Origin: Cricetomys ansorgei
Taxonomy: Eukaryota; Chordata; Mammalia; Rodentia; Nesomyidae
DNA length: 64,000 nucleotides
Reading direction: 5' to 3'
Assembly (NCBI GenBank): GCA_026225945.1
Contig: JAMJFZ010001868.1
Coordinates: 7,532,001-7,596,000 of the forward strand
Part shown: positions 23,336 to 36,034 of the stretch, one piece after another
Numbering within the stretch: the first letter of the stretch is position 1
Layout of the letters: the number at the start of each line of letters is the position of its first letter
Translations under genes and position numbers: made by a program
The notes under the pieces: model-generated
What the model saw: the letters and a program-made list of their open reading frames with translations, nothing else
The model's database searches: none
Told to the model about the DNA's origin: nothing

Positions 23336-25615
23336 GAACAGTGCCTGTCACATACTATTTTAGCCATACGATGCGACCTATGGCCCCATAGGTCTAGGTG
23401 GTAATAGTGGGTTAAACTACAGTCTTCTATCTGTGTGAGTTTAACGTCTTCCTCTAGGTTGCTGGAGCTTTCCAAAGGACTTGTGTGGTTTCTCTGTCTC
23501 CAGCACAAAACCAAGAAAGGTCTGCTCTCAATGAGTTGGCTTAGTCAAGAACAATTCTTAGTACACAAGAGTGACAAGACACAGTTCCATAACTTCTGTC
23601 ACAATAATAAATTCAGTCCCAAGACAAGAATAAAGCATTCATTCAGGCTTTCGTGTGTGTGTGATCCTGTGTCCCAAGGTCCATATTTGGTGTTCTTTGG
23701 GCTTGATTTAGGTGAACAGAGAAAAATGTATCATCACAGTAAGACAAAAATCTTAAAATCGGGTATTAGATACAGCTGTTCATATTGATTTTGTTTTTAC
23801 CATTGTAACACTTGCTTCCCATCTTTGTATTTTGCTCTTGAATCTCACACAGGCCATCTCTTTCATTTCCTTATTAGCCGTGCCTCATGCCTGTAGGATT
23901 TCAGCTTCAGATTCCAAAGTGTTTGCTACACAGACTAGCCTCTCTAGAACTCAGTCAGAGTGGGCAATGTGAAAGCACATATTCTGAAAAAAAAAAAATG
24001 CCGTTTGCTTTAGTCATGACATAGGGTAGCCCATGGTCTTTTCACATCAGTTTCTTTGGGTGATACACCTAATAAGTAGCAATGATGTGTCTGAGAGGCC
24101 AAACAAGCCATAGGCCGTTCTGCAAACACTTCACTAGATAGGAAAGATAGTAATCTTATCACTGCTCCTCACAAACCTCCTCAGTCATGTGTACCTGGAT
24201 TTTAAGCTATGTAGAGGCCAATGTTCCCTAGATAGAGTTTTGTCAGCATTGAGAACCATGCCAGCCTCAGACATTAGAGATGATTTGCAGTTCCAGTGGT
24301 ACCTAAGGTCGATGGCTGTGCAGCATAAACCTTAATGAACAGAAACTACAGCAGCATCATTCCTGCTCCTGGGACCCCAGTTATAACAGCCCATTGCAGT
24401 TTCTAACCTAACCTTCAAAATGTCAATTAATTAGATTATAATGTAAGCTGTCTTAAATGTCTTTGAAAGAACAGATGAATGCTCTGCTACCATGAAGCTA
24501 CCTCTGGGAAATTTGTCTTTAAAAGAACACTTAGTTAATGCTTTTGCCTGTAGCCGGTTCTTCCCTATTGTGCTTTGATTCACTATCTGCCAATAATAGT
24601 ATTTCCACACACAGGGGATGAACACCTTCAGTGTGGAACATTAGAAACAGAATTTTAAAAAGAAACAATTAAACTTCGAATCCCTTAATCAATTCAGCTT
24701 TGTGATCTTTGATACCTTTAATTCCATGAAATGTTCAGATGATCATCTTGCTTCAACCAAAGTGAGTACATTCCCAGAAGTATGTGAATTGTTTGTAGTG
24801 GTGGCTCACTGCTGCTGGCCATCATATTAATCAAAGAGGACAAATGGAAACATGGGGAACAATAATTCTTAGAGATGTACATTGGTGCTTCTCACTCGAA
24901 GACAGAAGAGCCAAATAGTTCTGCCTTGGGACATCTCTCTTGTTGATGGTCTTGGGGATTTCTGCTGAACAATTGCTCATATGCTCAACTCACTTAACCG
25001 TAAGTATTATGACATCTAGAAATGCCAGACTCTTAACACCAAATTCCAACTGTCTGCTGTATACATTTCTCCAGACTATAGCCGAAATGTGTGAGCTTGT
25101 CACAAATTCAGTCGCAGAATTCTCTCTTCTCAAGGACCCTGATGAGTATGTTAGTATTTTTGAAGCTTTCCTCCAACCACTACTAAATGATTTGAGAGGT
25201 TCTACACCTAGTCCAAGTTGGGAATCACAAAATCTTTCTGGGAGATTTAGAATCTAGACATCCCAAAATCGAGGTGGTTCTGTATCAGGCAACTCCAGCA
25301 GTTACACCTCCTACAGGTTCATGAGTTGATTCCCTTGCTGAATTTAGTAATCACTTCTCTTCCCTATCATAATGGGAAATGTGAGGAGACTAAGCCAATA
25401 GCCTCAAGCAATAAGAATACAAAGTACACAGAGTCCTGGTCTAGCCTTAGTACAATATGTCTTGTGAGGAGTATTAATGAATGAATTAATAATAACAGAA
25501 ACAGTATATGTGGTAAGTCATTGCTAAACCTCAAGTATTCATCATCAGCCCTGAAAACATGCATACAAGTAACATTATACAAACTGAGAAGGTTGTATTT
25601 ATGTATTTAGTATCA
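23336..25615. other. Intronic sequence, nothing recognised
   Basis: About 2.3 kb without a repeat I can name. The open frames at 23435 (117 codons) and 24940 (105 codons) show no family motif and no coding support. An A12 run lies near 23988. Confidence 0.45.
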
Positions 25616-25655
25616 TATATGAATATATATATACACACACACATACGTGTAGCAA
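25616..25655. repeat. Short (TA)n/(CA)n
   Basis: ATATATATACACACACACAT; part of the L1 3' tail region that follows or next to it. Confidence 0.85.
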
Positions 25656-25679
25656 CAATTAATGAAAACCAGAAGCCAT

Positions 25680-25792
25680 TGATTTGAAAGAGAAAAGATG
25701 GGTATATAAGAGGATTTGGAGAGAGGGAAAGGAAAGGGAAATAATGCAATCATATTATAATTTCAAAAAATAAAAATACAACAAAAATAAAT
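25680..25792 (+). mobile_element. L1 3' end, short
   Basis: GAGGATTTGGAGAGAGGGAA, GAAATAATGCAATCATATTA and TTCAAAAAATAAAAATACAA are the terminal part of a rodent L1 3' UTR with its A-rich tail. Confidence 0.6.
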
Positions 25793-26005
25793 TGGTACTA
25801 AGGGAAATTTAGGACCAAAATTCTCATCATATATTGTCCTTGACTTCAAATGTGTGTTCTCTTTTTAAAACATATAACATTTAAGCTGACAAGATGATTT
25901 AATGCTAACAAACTATGGCTTTCATTTTTAATGTATAGACTGAGGTTTCCTATCAGATTTCATTTTGTTAAATGAGAGAAAAAAATGCTCAAAATCACTC
26001 TATTA

Positions 26006-26217
26006 CAGAGGTTTTTAACCTCAACAACAATGGTATTTTTTGAACAGGTGACAGCTGGGTTTTTTGAAGGCTGTCTTGTCACTCACTACAGGATGCTCAC
26101 TGCAACACTGGCTTCCATTAAACTCAATAATATTATCAAACTCCAGTCCCAACATAATATTTAAAAATGTCTGAAGACCTTTCCAAATGTTCCTGGTGGG
26201 ACAAAATCCTTCCTGAT
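26006..26217 (+). mobile_element. Ancient hAT-Charlie-type relic (MER5/MER20-like)
   Basis: CAGAGGTTTTTAACCTCAAC opening, GGCTGTCTTGTCACTCACTA, and AATGTCTGAAGACCTTTCCA followed by AATGTTCCTGGTGGGACAAA match a mammalian non-autonomous DNA transposon family in order. The exact name is uncertain. Confidence 0.6.
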
Positions 26218-27564
26218 AAGAAGCATCATCTCTGAGTCACGGAATATGAGAAGAGCCACACTGGTAATTTCCATTCCCAGGGCATGTTCACATCTTCATG
26301 ATTTTTAATTCCTAAGCAGATTTCAAAGAATAGACAGAGTAATTTTTAGTACTTATTGTGCTACTTTACTTAAGGTATTGAAACAATATTTAGTCTACAA
26401 GAATTGTGTTGTAAAACTGCTTTGCCAGAGAACTAAAGACACAATGCTACGTTGTGCTATATTGAGAACGATAAACTGAATGACCTATATGCTCAAGGAA
26501 GCAGGAAGAATGCTGGGATATAATAAAATCCCTTATGTGGTAAATCCTGGAATAAAACTAATATAAGATATTTACTCTCTGAAAATGTAATTAAATTTTA
26601 AAGCCACATTGTGCTCTTCTCTAACTTTAAGTAAATCTAAATTAAATTGGCTTGTGTTCTAGTTAAGAAGGTTCCAAAGGACTGTCCAGATGAATGTTCA
26701 CCTTCCTAAGTAGAGCCAAGGAGAATTAGCAAAAGACTAGGGTTTATAATATCTTTTAGAAAACACTTGTGGTTCTACAATAACTCAGTTTGCCATCCTT
26801 AATATACACTCTGATGTATATGTTCATTAATATAGATACATTTGTGCTGAGAAAGTGATTTTATGTAAATAAAATATAGTTTTCATTTTTATTTGTACAT
26901 TATAAATCGAGATTGCCTATAATATTTCATTTTGCTTAAGGTTTCTCAGAGGAAATATATTTCATATGTATGTACAGTTTGTAAAAATTATGTGCCACAG
27001 AAAAGCTTTGATCAGTAATGCCTTCCACATGTTATGGTGGTCCTCTAATAAAATGAAACAGAAACCTTCTATTGTCTGGTGGTAACACTGTGTTCACATT
27101 ACACCCACCATCACAGTGAATTTTACACTTGTTTATGGAAATACAGGTACAAACAAGCCTACTCTGCTGAAGGCCATTAAAGTACGGTCATTTAATGGCC
27201 ATGCTTTTTGTTTATGCGTTTATAATATTATCCATCATCATTTTAGAAGGTTCTCCTTTAACTAATAAATTTAAGTTTTCTGTAAAACAAAATGTAATGT
27301 TATATTCCTGGAAGTTTTGTATATTTTGTGTTTCTCACTCTCCCAACTACACCAAGGGCCTAGCCCAAGTGATAAACCTAAAACACCCTGCTTTGTGTAG
27401 CCATGCTCTATAATGTCCATGCATCACAAATAATGAGCTTCTCAGAACGTGCCCTGATGATAAGTGAGACATACTTGTGTTATATTTGCATAAATGTAAA
27501 TACAAACACACAAAGTTGGTATACATGTTGATGTTTTATATTATAATAACTAATTATATATTAA

Positions 27565-27565
<1 letters not shown>
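26218..27565. other. Intronic sequence, nothing recognised
   Basis: AT-rich, with short imperfect repetitions. No gene. Confidence 0.5.
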
Positions 27566-27624
<59 letters not shown>

Positions 27625-27640
27625 CATATATATATAGTCC
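27566..27640. repeat. (CA)n(TA)n compound microsatellite
   Basis: Uninterrupted CA at about 27567-27610 passes into TA with a CATATATA interruption to 27637. Confidence 0.97.
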
Positions 27641-27956
27641 TATTGTACTATATATAGTGTACCTGTGTGTGTTGAATATAGTCGTATAGTATATCCAGGA
27701 TATCTTCATCTACAAAACTGAATAATAGAAAACAACATAAATACCCATCAAAGGAAGATCAAGAAAGTAAATTATGTCATTTCCATACAAATGAGTGGAT
27801 CATAGTAAAGATTCATTGTAGGCATGGCTTTTTATGAACAGATATAAAAACTTTGTGGTTAGACTACTATGGAAGAGACCTTCCCTCCCTAAAACAATTA
27901 GCTGGTTTTCTATTTGCGTAGAAATTTTCATATGTAGTAATTTGCCCAGGTTTACT

Positions 27957-29400
27957 TTTTATTCCTGTGATAAAGATAATTACCACAAATTATAAAGCAA
28001 CCTAGAGAGAAGAGGGTTTATTTTTGGCTTACACATCCCAATCAAAATCACAAAAAATACAGGAAAACTTACTTGGAAAAGTTCAGTACATTTTGATGAA
28101 TACTCTCAAACTTAGGTATAAAAGGAATTGAACTCACTGTAACAAAGACTAGATATGAAAAACTCAGAGTGCATTTCATATTCAATAGATGCTGAGCTCA
28201 AAGGGAAGGACCATATTTCTTGACATCAAACATAATACACTTTTATAATAAACAAAAATCGGATGGTATCATTGGACATACATGAGAAGAGCAAAGAACC
28301 TAGATATTAAGACATCTATAGTCACCTGGCTGACAGCACTAAAGGTGCTGATAATACAGAAGGAAGAAGATGGTCTCTTCAACAAATCACGCTTTAAATA
28401 CTGTACATCCATATTGAAAAATATTCCATCGTATTTGGAGTCTACCTTACAACACAAATAAAATCAACCAAAAATCAGTGAAAGGCAAACACAAAAGATG
28501 AAGGATCAGCAGGAAGCGAGGGGAAATCATGGCACTGGGCTTGGTAATAACTCTGTAGCCATGAAACCAAAATCCCAGACAACACCCAAACTATAGAAAG
28601 AACAACCCCAACTGAAATATAAGTAACTGTAGTGTAAATTGTACAAAGGACCTTAATAAAAAATTAGAATCAACAGGCATGTGCAGAGATGATCAATAAT
28701 TCTAAGGGAAATACAAATCAAAATTACAATGAGGTAGCATATAACACTTGGGAGGCTACTATTTAAAAAGGGGGGGGGGAGATATAAATGAATGGTTGTC
28801 CACTGTTTGTACAAAATGTTGTTCTTGCTCTCTTTGGTTATTTGGTGGCCTTTTGTGGTTTCATATGAATGATTGGCTGGTGCCTAACTCAAACTTCATC
28901 AGGAAGCCTTCCTCCCGCAGCTAATGGGAGCAGAAGCAGAAACCCACAGCCAAACATTAGAAGGAGCTCGGCAAACCCGGAGGAAGAAGAGGAGGAAAGG
29001 GGTGGGGGTGGGGGTCACAGAGACTACAGAGGCAATCATGTAGCATACGTGAATCTGTGCTAGGTCCTCTGCATATATGTTATGTTTGTTAGCTTGGTGT
29101 TTGTATGGGACTACTAACAGTGGGACCAGGGGGCCTTCTGACCCTTTGCCTGCTCTTGGCACCCTTTTCCTCCTACTGAGTTGCCTCATTAATATGAGGA
29201 CCTGAGCCAAATCTTACTGTATCTTGCTATACCGTGTTTGGTTAATATCCCTTAGAGGTCTGCTCTTATCTGAAGGGAAACAGAGGAGGAGTGGATCTGG
29301 GTGAGTTAAAGGGACAGGGTGGGGGTGCTGGAAGGAGTTGAGGGAAGAGAAACTGCAGTTAGAATGTATTGTATGACAATGGATTTTTTAAAAAATTATC
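27957..29400 (+). mobile_element. L1 3' half in sense, after a short rodent-repeat fragment
   Basis: 27957-28035 resembles the start of the 11.7-kb repeat. From about 28040 the sequence is degenerate L1 ORF2 (TATAGTCACCTGGCTGACAG, ATTCTAAGGGAAATACAAAT). The 3' UTR follows: CAGCTAATGGGAGCAGAAGC, GGTCCTCTGCATATATGTTA, ACAGTGGGACCAGGGGGCCT, GAATGTATTGTATGACAATG. An internal deletion near 28770 is marked by a G10 run. No intact frame. Confidence 0.8.
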
Positions 29401-29544
29401 AGTTTAAAAGGGTAAGTTTAAAGACATGCATATTTTACTGCAATAAAATTGGCATAAAGATATCATTGGCATTTTGGTAGATATTACCATTGGTCTGAGA
29501 AAATACTTTGTATCACACAGACATTTGGAGAACACTAATTATGA

Positions 29545-30500
29545 CAAAGGAGCATGGAGTGTCTTCCCATACATTTGTCTTTTCAACTTTCCTTCATGAG
29601 GTTTTTTCAGTTTTCAGTGTACAGGACCTTCTTCTCTTTAACTAAATCAAATCCTAAGTATCTTGTTGATTTTCGGGGAAATGGAATTGTCTTCTTACTT
29701 TCCTTTTCAGAGATTTCTGTACTGGTTACTATACAAATCATAGTACTGACTTTCCATATTCACTTTGTATCCTGTAGGTTGACATGATCCATAAACTAGT
29801 ACCAACAGTTTTTTTGGGTGGACTCTTTACAATTTTCTATCAATATGATTTGATCATCTACACACAGCTAATGTTACTTATTCTCTTCTGAGTCTCTTCT
29901 GATTTCTTTTTATTTCCTTGCCTCATTGTTCTGGCTGTGACTGTTCACCTGTGTTCAGTAGAAGGAAGAAGATTGCACATCTTTGCTTTGTTCCAGACCT
30001 TAGAAGTAGAGATTTTTATTTTTCTGCATCTGTTGAAATGATCACATGGGTTTTCTTTTGTTACTTGGCGTAACATGTTAGTTAATCCTGTCTTTGGCCT
30101 CTCTTTCACTGACTTTATGCTATTTCTTAGTTTTGTTCTGCTGGTTGACTATTTGAAAATATTTGTACATTATATGAATAATTATATCTGAAACTTTTAA
30201 TAGACCATTAAATTCAGTGTTGTAGCACTGGGGGGTTTTATATAAATATTCATGAGGAATACCGTCCCAACGCTTTCTTTTCTTCTATTGTCATTGCATG
30301 GTTTAGGAATCAAGGGGTACACACCTCATAAAGTGAGTTTTGGAATGTGTGTTCTGTTAACTTTTGGAAGAGATTGAGACGAATTGGTAGCAATTTCTCT
30401 ATGAATGCTTGGGAAACTTTCCCATGGAGTCATATGGTCTAGGTTCCTTTGTGTTAAAGTTTTTAGTTACAGATTAACCTCTAAGTCATTGGGATGTTCT
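29545..30500 (-). mobile_element. L1 ORF2 fragment, antisense, just upstream of the exon
   Basis: The + strand is the reverse of ORF2: AAATCCTAAGTATCTTGTTG, TCTGCATCTGTTGAAATGAT, ACATGGGTTTTCTTTTGTTA and TTTGGAAGAGATTGAGACGA. It ends about 280 bp before the exon. Stops in all frames. Confidence 0.82.
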
Positions 30501-30740
30501 AACTTTCCATTTTCTTCTTGAAATGCAGCACTCCAGAAATTTATCCATTTCTGTCTCTCCATCTATCTGTCTTATCTATTCTACTGATGTGTAATTGTTT
30601 ACAGAATCTCTTAGGAGCTTCTAAATTTTCTGCCATCTGGTAAACATGATTTGGATCTAGGAAGCTTAGAAATAAAATTTCACCACTTAAAAATTTTAAT
30701 TTCCACTTGTTTGTTGTTTGGTCTCTGTGTGTCCATGAAA

Positions 30741-30779
30741 TGCCCCCACTTACGTCTTTCTCGACTCTCACCCTGATAG
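30741..30779 (+). promoter_or_regulatory. 3' splice site and branch region of the Cys-loop exon
   Basis: The AG at 30778-30779 directly precedes the coding frame. The pyrimidine tract is short and interrupted (CTTTCTCGACTCTCACCC, 30756-30773). CTTAC at 30749-30753 fits the yUnAy branch consensus; its A at 30752 is 27 bases before the AG. The position of the AG is fixed by the conserved reading frame. The branch point is inferred. Confidence 0.8.
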
Positions 30780-30862
30780 GATCACAACCACTGCGGCATG
30801 CATGATGGATCTTCGAAGATACCCTCTGGATGAGCAAAACTGCACCCTGGAGATCGAAAGTT
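30780..30862 (+). CDS. Gabrb1: GABA-A receptor beta subunit, Cys-loop exon (83 bp; probably Gabrb1 exon 5)
   Basis: Internal coding exon of a GABA-A receptor beta subunit, a pentameric GABA-gated chloride channel of the neuronal plasma membrane. After one base completing the preceding codon, it reads 27 codons beginning ITTTAAC and ending TLEIES, then leaves one base. The upstream intron is therefore phase 2 and the downstream intron phase 1. It holds the whole Cys-loop: Cys, 13 residues including MMDLRRYP, then Cys. This is the disulphide signature of the pentameric ligand-gated channels, near residues 136-150 of mature beta subunits. The loop faces the membrane and couples GABA binding to gating. 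The last Cys lies in an N-C-T sequon, a known glycosylation site. The 83-bp length is that of the equivalent exon in GABR genes. The peptide does not separate beta1, beta2 and beta3. The codons (for example CTTCGAAGA and GAGATCGAAAGT) resemble what I remember of beta1, so the symbol is an inference. Skipping this exon would shift the frame. Confidence 0.93.
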
Positions 30863-30868
30863 GTGAGT
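30863..30868 (+). promoter_or_regulatory. 5' splice site of the Cys-loop exon
   Basis: GTGAGT follows the AGTT that ends the coding segment. It matches the mammalian donor consensus at all six intron positions and leaves the expected phase-1 boundary, with T as the first base of the next Tyr codon known in beta subunits. Confidence 0.9.
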
Positions 30869-31076
30869 CACTTGCAAAGGGGATGAGAAAGAGGGATGTT
30901 TACTTGACCCCATTTAAGACAACCTTTCTCTGAATTAATTGGCACTGGGATATTTTTAGCCATCACCTTTTCAAGAGGTTCACAATCGGTGGCATTTTCC
31001 CTCGTACTGGTGGCTCAAGGGTCATTTCAGTGACATTATCTTTTTGGACAATTAAGAAAAGTCCACTTATTTTAAT

Positions 31077-31961
31077 TCATAAATTTATAAACTCATGCTC
31101 TCTTCGTCTTCTGTAATAACCTTCTAGTATCCAAGCTTCATTAGGTGAGGAAAACATTTCCTCATCTGTTAACCTGGAGGACTGTAAATGGTCTTTTAGA
31201 GAGACACTGTGGTAAAGTACTGTGGAAACAATGTTTTTTACCAGTGAAAAATATTTAACAATAAGTGACACCTCAATAGGCTTGTGCTTTAGGTCCAAGG
31301 GTTACTGTTTTTCGTGTCTGTGGGCTGATTTCGGTCTGTACTGTAAGGCTGTTTTTCATTGATTGTTTTCTTAATAACGTAAACGTCTTAATCACTAAGA
31401 TCCCATCTAACAAGCCATCTTTGCGCCAATGTTTCTCAGCCATCAACCTACAGACATTTGAGCCCATTCTTTGTGAACACTAGAGAGAGACAGTTTATTG
31501 GTTTGGAGAGTTACAAAAAGATGCAAGAGTTAATTCTATCACCTTTTTAAATGTGAAAAACCAGCAGAGTATCTTTTGAGCATCTAAATACTTTCTAGAG
31601 CTGAATGTCACAAAGGGATGAAAAATTTCCAACTGACCTTACAGTATTATTAGAGAATGAGTGTGTTTCTCTACTGTGGTATTAAGCAATTGCATCAATT
31701 TTCTAGTCTTATTATATAGAAATAAAACTGCTCCTATAGAGAGTGCACTAAATTTAGGCACAGTCATCACCCTACTACCAGTGGAATGAATAAGAAAGTT
31801 CAGACTTTCTCAACTAATATTTCAATTTCAAAGATCATTAAGAACATGGTAAAAATTAGAAGGTATTATTTATTAAAGTGTTAATGTTGGATTGCTTTAA
31901 ATGCCAAAATTACCAAATTGGAAACATGATCATGATCATTTATTAATAGATGATGATAGAT
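31077..31961. other. Intronic sequence 3' of the exon, nothing recognised
   Basis: No SINE or L1 identified. The 73-codon and 64-codon minus-strand frames at 31077 and 31273 have no family signature. Confidence 0.45.
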
Positions 31962-31982
31962 TATATATATATATATATATAA
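31962..31982. repeat. Short (TA)n
   Basis: About ten TA units. Confidence 0.95.
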
Positions 31983-33955
31983 ATCAAATATAAATTAAGA
32001 ATTTTTGTTCAGCAAATGAACCGATACCTCTGAACCCAGAGTAAAAAGAGAATAACTGATAGGCTTGTGACAGACGCAGGTCACCATTCACCTTTGACTA
32101 TTTGTCCACTGACTGTGATTTTTCTAAACTTTGGTTTCTTTTGGGAAGCTTTGTGATATGGAACTCTCTAAAAATTCTAAGATCCTTAGTTTTTATCATT
32201 CAGTTAAGGAGAAATGAATTTTGCAAAGTAGTTGAATTGGTTCTGTATTAAGAATTATCAGCATATCCCCCCAAATTCATATATTTTTACAATGCATAGT
32301 GAGTTTTCCTTCTTTGTAGATTGGCATTTCTCTTAAAATGGAAATTTTATTTATTTATCCTAGAAAGTATGTTACCTTCAACCCATTCATCATACCATAT
32401 AATGACCAAAACAATAAATAAAGCAGAAATTAAATATTGCCTTAAAAGGGTCTAAAGAGGCAGGGAAATCGTAGAAATTAAAAATCAAACAAGAACTAGG
32501 AACATTGCCTTCTACATGTTAAACTAACAGCACAGTGTCATGTGACCTGTGATAAAGGAAAGCGTTGTGACATCTGAGACACAATATCTGGGATTCCGAG
32601 AACTAAGATAACCAAAGGCAAGAATTTGGGAGGATGGGAGTCAAGCCCAGTTACTTCTCCAATCCCAGATCTACTCTACCACAGTCCTCTGCAATCAACA
32701 GGTGGAAAAACAGGAGCAGGGTTTCCACAGCTAGTGTTGCAGTTGTTCTCAGCAAGGCCAGAAATCCCATATTAAGCAAAGACAGGTTTGTCTCTGCTTA
32801 AAGGTCCAAATTGACCCTAGAAGCAGAAGCAGAATTTGGCTCCAAGTTCAAGTGCTAAATAATTACAGCTGAAAGGGAAGGTATCTTATAGATTCACCAA
32901 ACCAAGCAAGCCTTGATTCCACTGAAGACACATGCACTTCCTCACCCAGAAGTCTCTGTGTTGCATAGCTCAACAGTGTGTTTAAGATTTGTTTCATCTT
33001 AACACTTGATTAAACAATGTAATGAAATTTACAATCTCGAGAATAAAAGTATTGTGTGATGCAGAAAAATGTAAGAAAAATATAGGAGTCTATATGTACT
33101 TACAGGATTCTGCTTGCTTTGCTTTTTTCTACCTAAATACAAAATAAACTGGTTATTTCTTCATTTTTTAACTCTCCATAAATAAATATGTCATTTTATG
33201 AAACAGCTCACCCTGAGTTGGGCAATGTATTAACTACAGCCGAGCTTCCATGGATCTACTGTCAGTGAGAATATAAGAATGATAAAGTAGACACTGCTCA
33301 ATATAAGATTGAGCCAATCAAAGTCTTCTGTGACCAATCTAGTGGAAACATTGCCTACATTACAGAATTTACTAGTTTCCATGTGCATCCCATTAAGGCT
33401 GGGGAAATGTTTTCCTGGGTTATGTCCTTTGAGACAAATTAAAGGCATCTTGCTTACTTTTTAATGCCATCTAATCAACTAAAATTGGAAAGGCCGTAAA
33501 GTCTTGTTAAAATGAAAATTTACTTGAACTTGGAGCGGAGTAATAGCTTTATAGCCTCAGGATGCCATAAAATGAAGCAATGGCATATAGAAAAATCAAT
33601 CCAAGAATTTAGAATAAAAAGGATTTGGAATTTGAAATCAATAAAGCCATCATATGAAAGTTGGATAGCCACAAGTCTTGTGGAGACACAGATAGATCTT
33701 AGGCTAAAAGTCATGGAGAATTATTTGGATGCCTGTTGCCACTTTGTGCAGCAAGATTAAGGAAAAATTTCAATCTCTCCCTCTCACTTTCAGCACTCAG
33801 TGTCACCTCTTGCTATATTCAAATAAATAGAGGCAATTTCAAGTCCGAAATTTGTGTGCTCACCCACACATAGCCCTTCTAACTCTTCACCATCCTGAGG
33901 AATGCTTATGTTTCTGATAGGGAGACACAAACAAATGCCTGTCCTCCTCACAATG
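31983..33955. other. Intronic sequence, nothing recognised
   Basis: About 2 kb without a nameable repeat. The 82-codon open frame at 33512 has no recognisable motif. Confidence 0.45.
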
Positions 33956-33959
33956 GGTA

Positions 33960-34570
33960 CCTGTGGCAGACCAAAGAAACAAGTCCACCCTAGACTTGTT
34001 TGTTGAACTAATAAGCATTGTGGGTTACTGTGAGTCAAAGGGAGCTAATCAATGAAAAGCCCGGAATGGGTAAGAGATCATGAACATTGAATCACTAGAG
34101 CTCCCTATGCAACTTGTGGGCGGCTCTGCTGACTTAAGAGCCCCCTTCTCACTGGCTACTGCTTACTGCTTTTATACCCTGGGGAGGGGTATTATCTAAC
34201 TTTTCCTGGAACGATGTGGACAAGTATCTATTCACCCTGTATAGGCCACCAATGACAGACCAAAGAAACAAGTCTAGGCAAGTCCACTGTAAGGATTCTG
34301 TGAGTTTATTGAGGTTACTTATAGAGGTTACTTATGTGTGAGGGAAAAATAAATTACAGAATCATTGGTGACTCAAAGACATCACTGAAAAGCCCACCCA
34401 GCATGAGTGATGACTCACAAGTTGTAACTAGCATCTCTGGAGCTCTCCGCGTGACCATTTGCAGGTAGCACAACTGGTCAGTGCCACATCTCAGCATTTG
34501 TTGCTGCTTATGTAAACTTGGGAAGGGTCCTTGTGAGTCTTGCTAGCTTCAAACTTTCCTTAGACTTGTG
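33960..34570 (-). mobile_element. Two tandem diverged copies of an LTR-like repeat
   Basis: CAGACCAAAGAAACAAGTC starts both copies, at 33966 and 34256. Shared later landmarks are GTGACTCA/GTGAGTCAAAG, AATGAAAAGCCC/CTGAAAAGCCCA, AGAGCTCCCTATGC/GGAGCTCTCCGCGT and a GCTGCTTATGTAAACTTGGG-like end. Family and orientation are not certain. Confidence 0.5.
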
Positions 34571-34692
34571 AACTTAAGTTACTTCCTAAGCCTTGTAAGT
34601 TTTGTTTTCTTTCTGAATCTTAAAAGTCTCCCTCTTGGATGGAATGTTTCATTTCAAAGAAGCCCCAGTTCTTTCAAAATGTTCTAGTCTTG

Positions 34693-35035
34693 TTGTTGTT
34701 GCTATGTTCTAAATGTTTGTGTCTCCTAAATTCATATTGGGACCTACTCATCCTAATGATACAATAATGAAGTTGGGATAATGACAGGAGCTCTCTTTAA
34801 TGGAGGTATTTCCCAGAGAGTTGCTTTGTTCCTTCCACTTGCTATATTAGAACACATCATAAATTACCATCTATTAAATTGAGAACCCTCATCAGACACC
34901 ACAATCTAGCAGTGCCTTCATTTTGGACCTCCCCTAGTACAGAACTGTCAAAACTTTGAGATATTAATCCCTGCTGTTTATAAGGTGCTTTGTTTGTTTT
35001 ACTGGTTTTAGCATCTCCATATCCCTGAAGGACTA
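34693..35035 (+). mobile_element. Ancient mammal-wide repeat
   Basis: GTTGCTATGTTCTAAATGTT, TGTCTCCTAAATTCATATTG, CCCTCATCAGACACCACAAT and CCTGCTGTTTATAAGGTGCT follow, in order, a common mammalian interspersed repeat. The name is not assigned. Confidence 0.6.
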
Positions 35036-36030
35036 AGATATGAATGCAGCACATAGTAGTAGTTCTTAGTTTCCAAGTTTACTGATTATTCACCCAGCTG
35101 ATTATAAAGATGGAAGACCTCCTTGCACGGTTTACTACCCATTCATTAAAACCAGGACTAATTTCCAGTAAGAAATCTGTGGGGGTTATGTATGTTATAA
35201 GTAAACCGAGTAAAATCTGTTGAGTTGTTTTAATTTTCAAAAGTAAGAATAGTCTTAACTTCTCAGATAAAATCTAAAGCATAGCTTTGTACCTACAATC
35301 CATCATTCCTTCCTTTGTACAATTTCATATTTGTGTCTTGACAACCTCAAAAATGACTATAAATGTGTCATGCAAGAGTAAGACAGAAGAAAGCATAATA
35401 TACTCATCATGAAATACTATGATTTCATCTCCTCATAAGCCACAAACTGTCTACACATCACCTACACAAACTCCCAGAAGTCATCAAGCAGCAGTGAAGT
35501 TCAATGATACCTGGTTATTTTCTTATGGGTTATATAATAAGAGCATAATCTTTATGTACTAAATTTAATGGACCATCTGCTCAATCTATTAGTCATAAAA
35601 TACTACCATTTTATTTAAATGGTTTTCAATAACAACATGTATACAGGATTCCAAGCAATAGCCATGTTTGGTTGTAAAATAAATTTTATAAAATAAAATT
35701 GTTTTCTCATCACGGAATCACATATTAAAAGCCACCAATTTAACCTACTGTAAAATGTTCTAAGAAAATATGAAGTTTGCAGAATTGAAGTGCTAAGTTT
35801 TGTTTATGCAATGTGATATAATAACACCTGAAAATAAAATCAGAATAATCACGGTGTCCAGAAAACAGACCCAATTAAATCTATAAAAATATAAGAATGG
35901 TACCTAAATTTGAAAGTCATATTAAGTTAATAATTCAGGGTGAGGAACCAAAGGACCTGAGAAGAAAATTTACAGCCATTTCTGAATATTTTAAGTACTA
36001 TGATACAGGAGACAAAACATATTTTCAAGG
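35036..36030. other. AT-rich intronic sequence, nothing recognised
   Basis: No gene or nameable repeat. Confidence 0.5.
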
Positions 36031-36034
36031 TTGC

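Noticed and set aside
23435..23788. 117-codon + frame as a possible small gene
   Set aside because: No family motif, no splice context and no sign of coding constraint that can be seen in one sequence.
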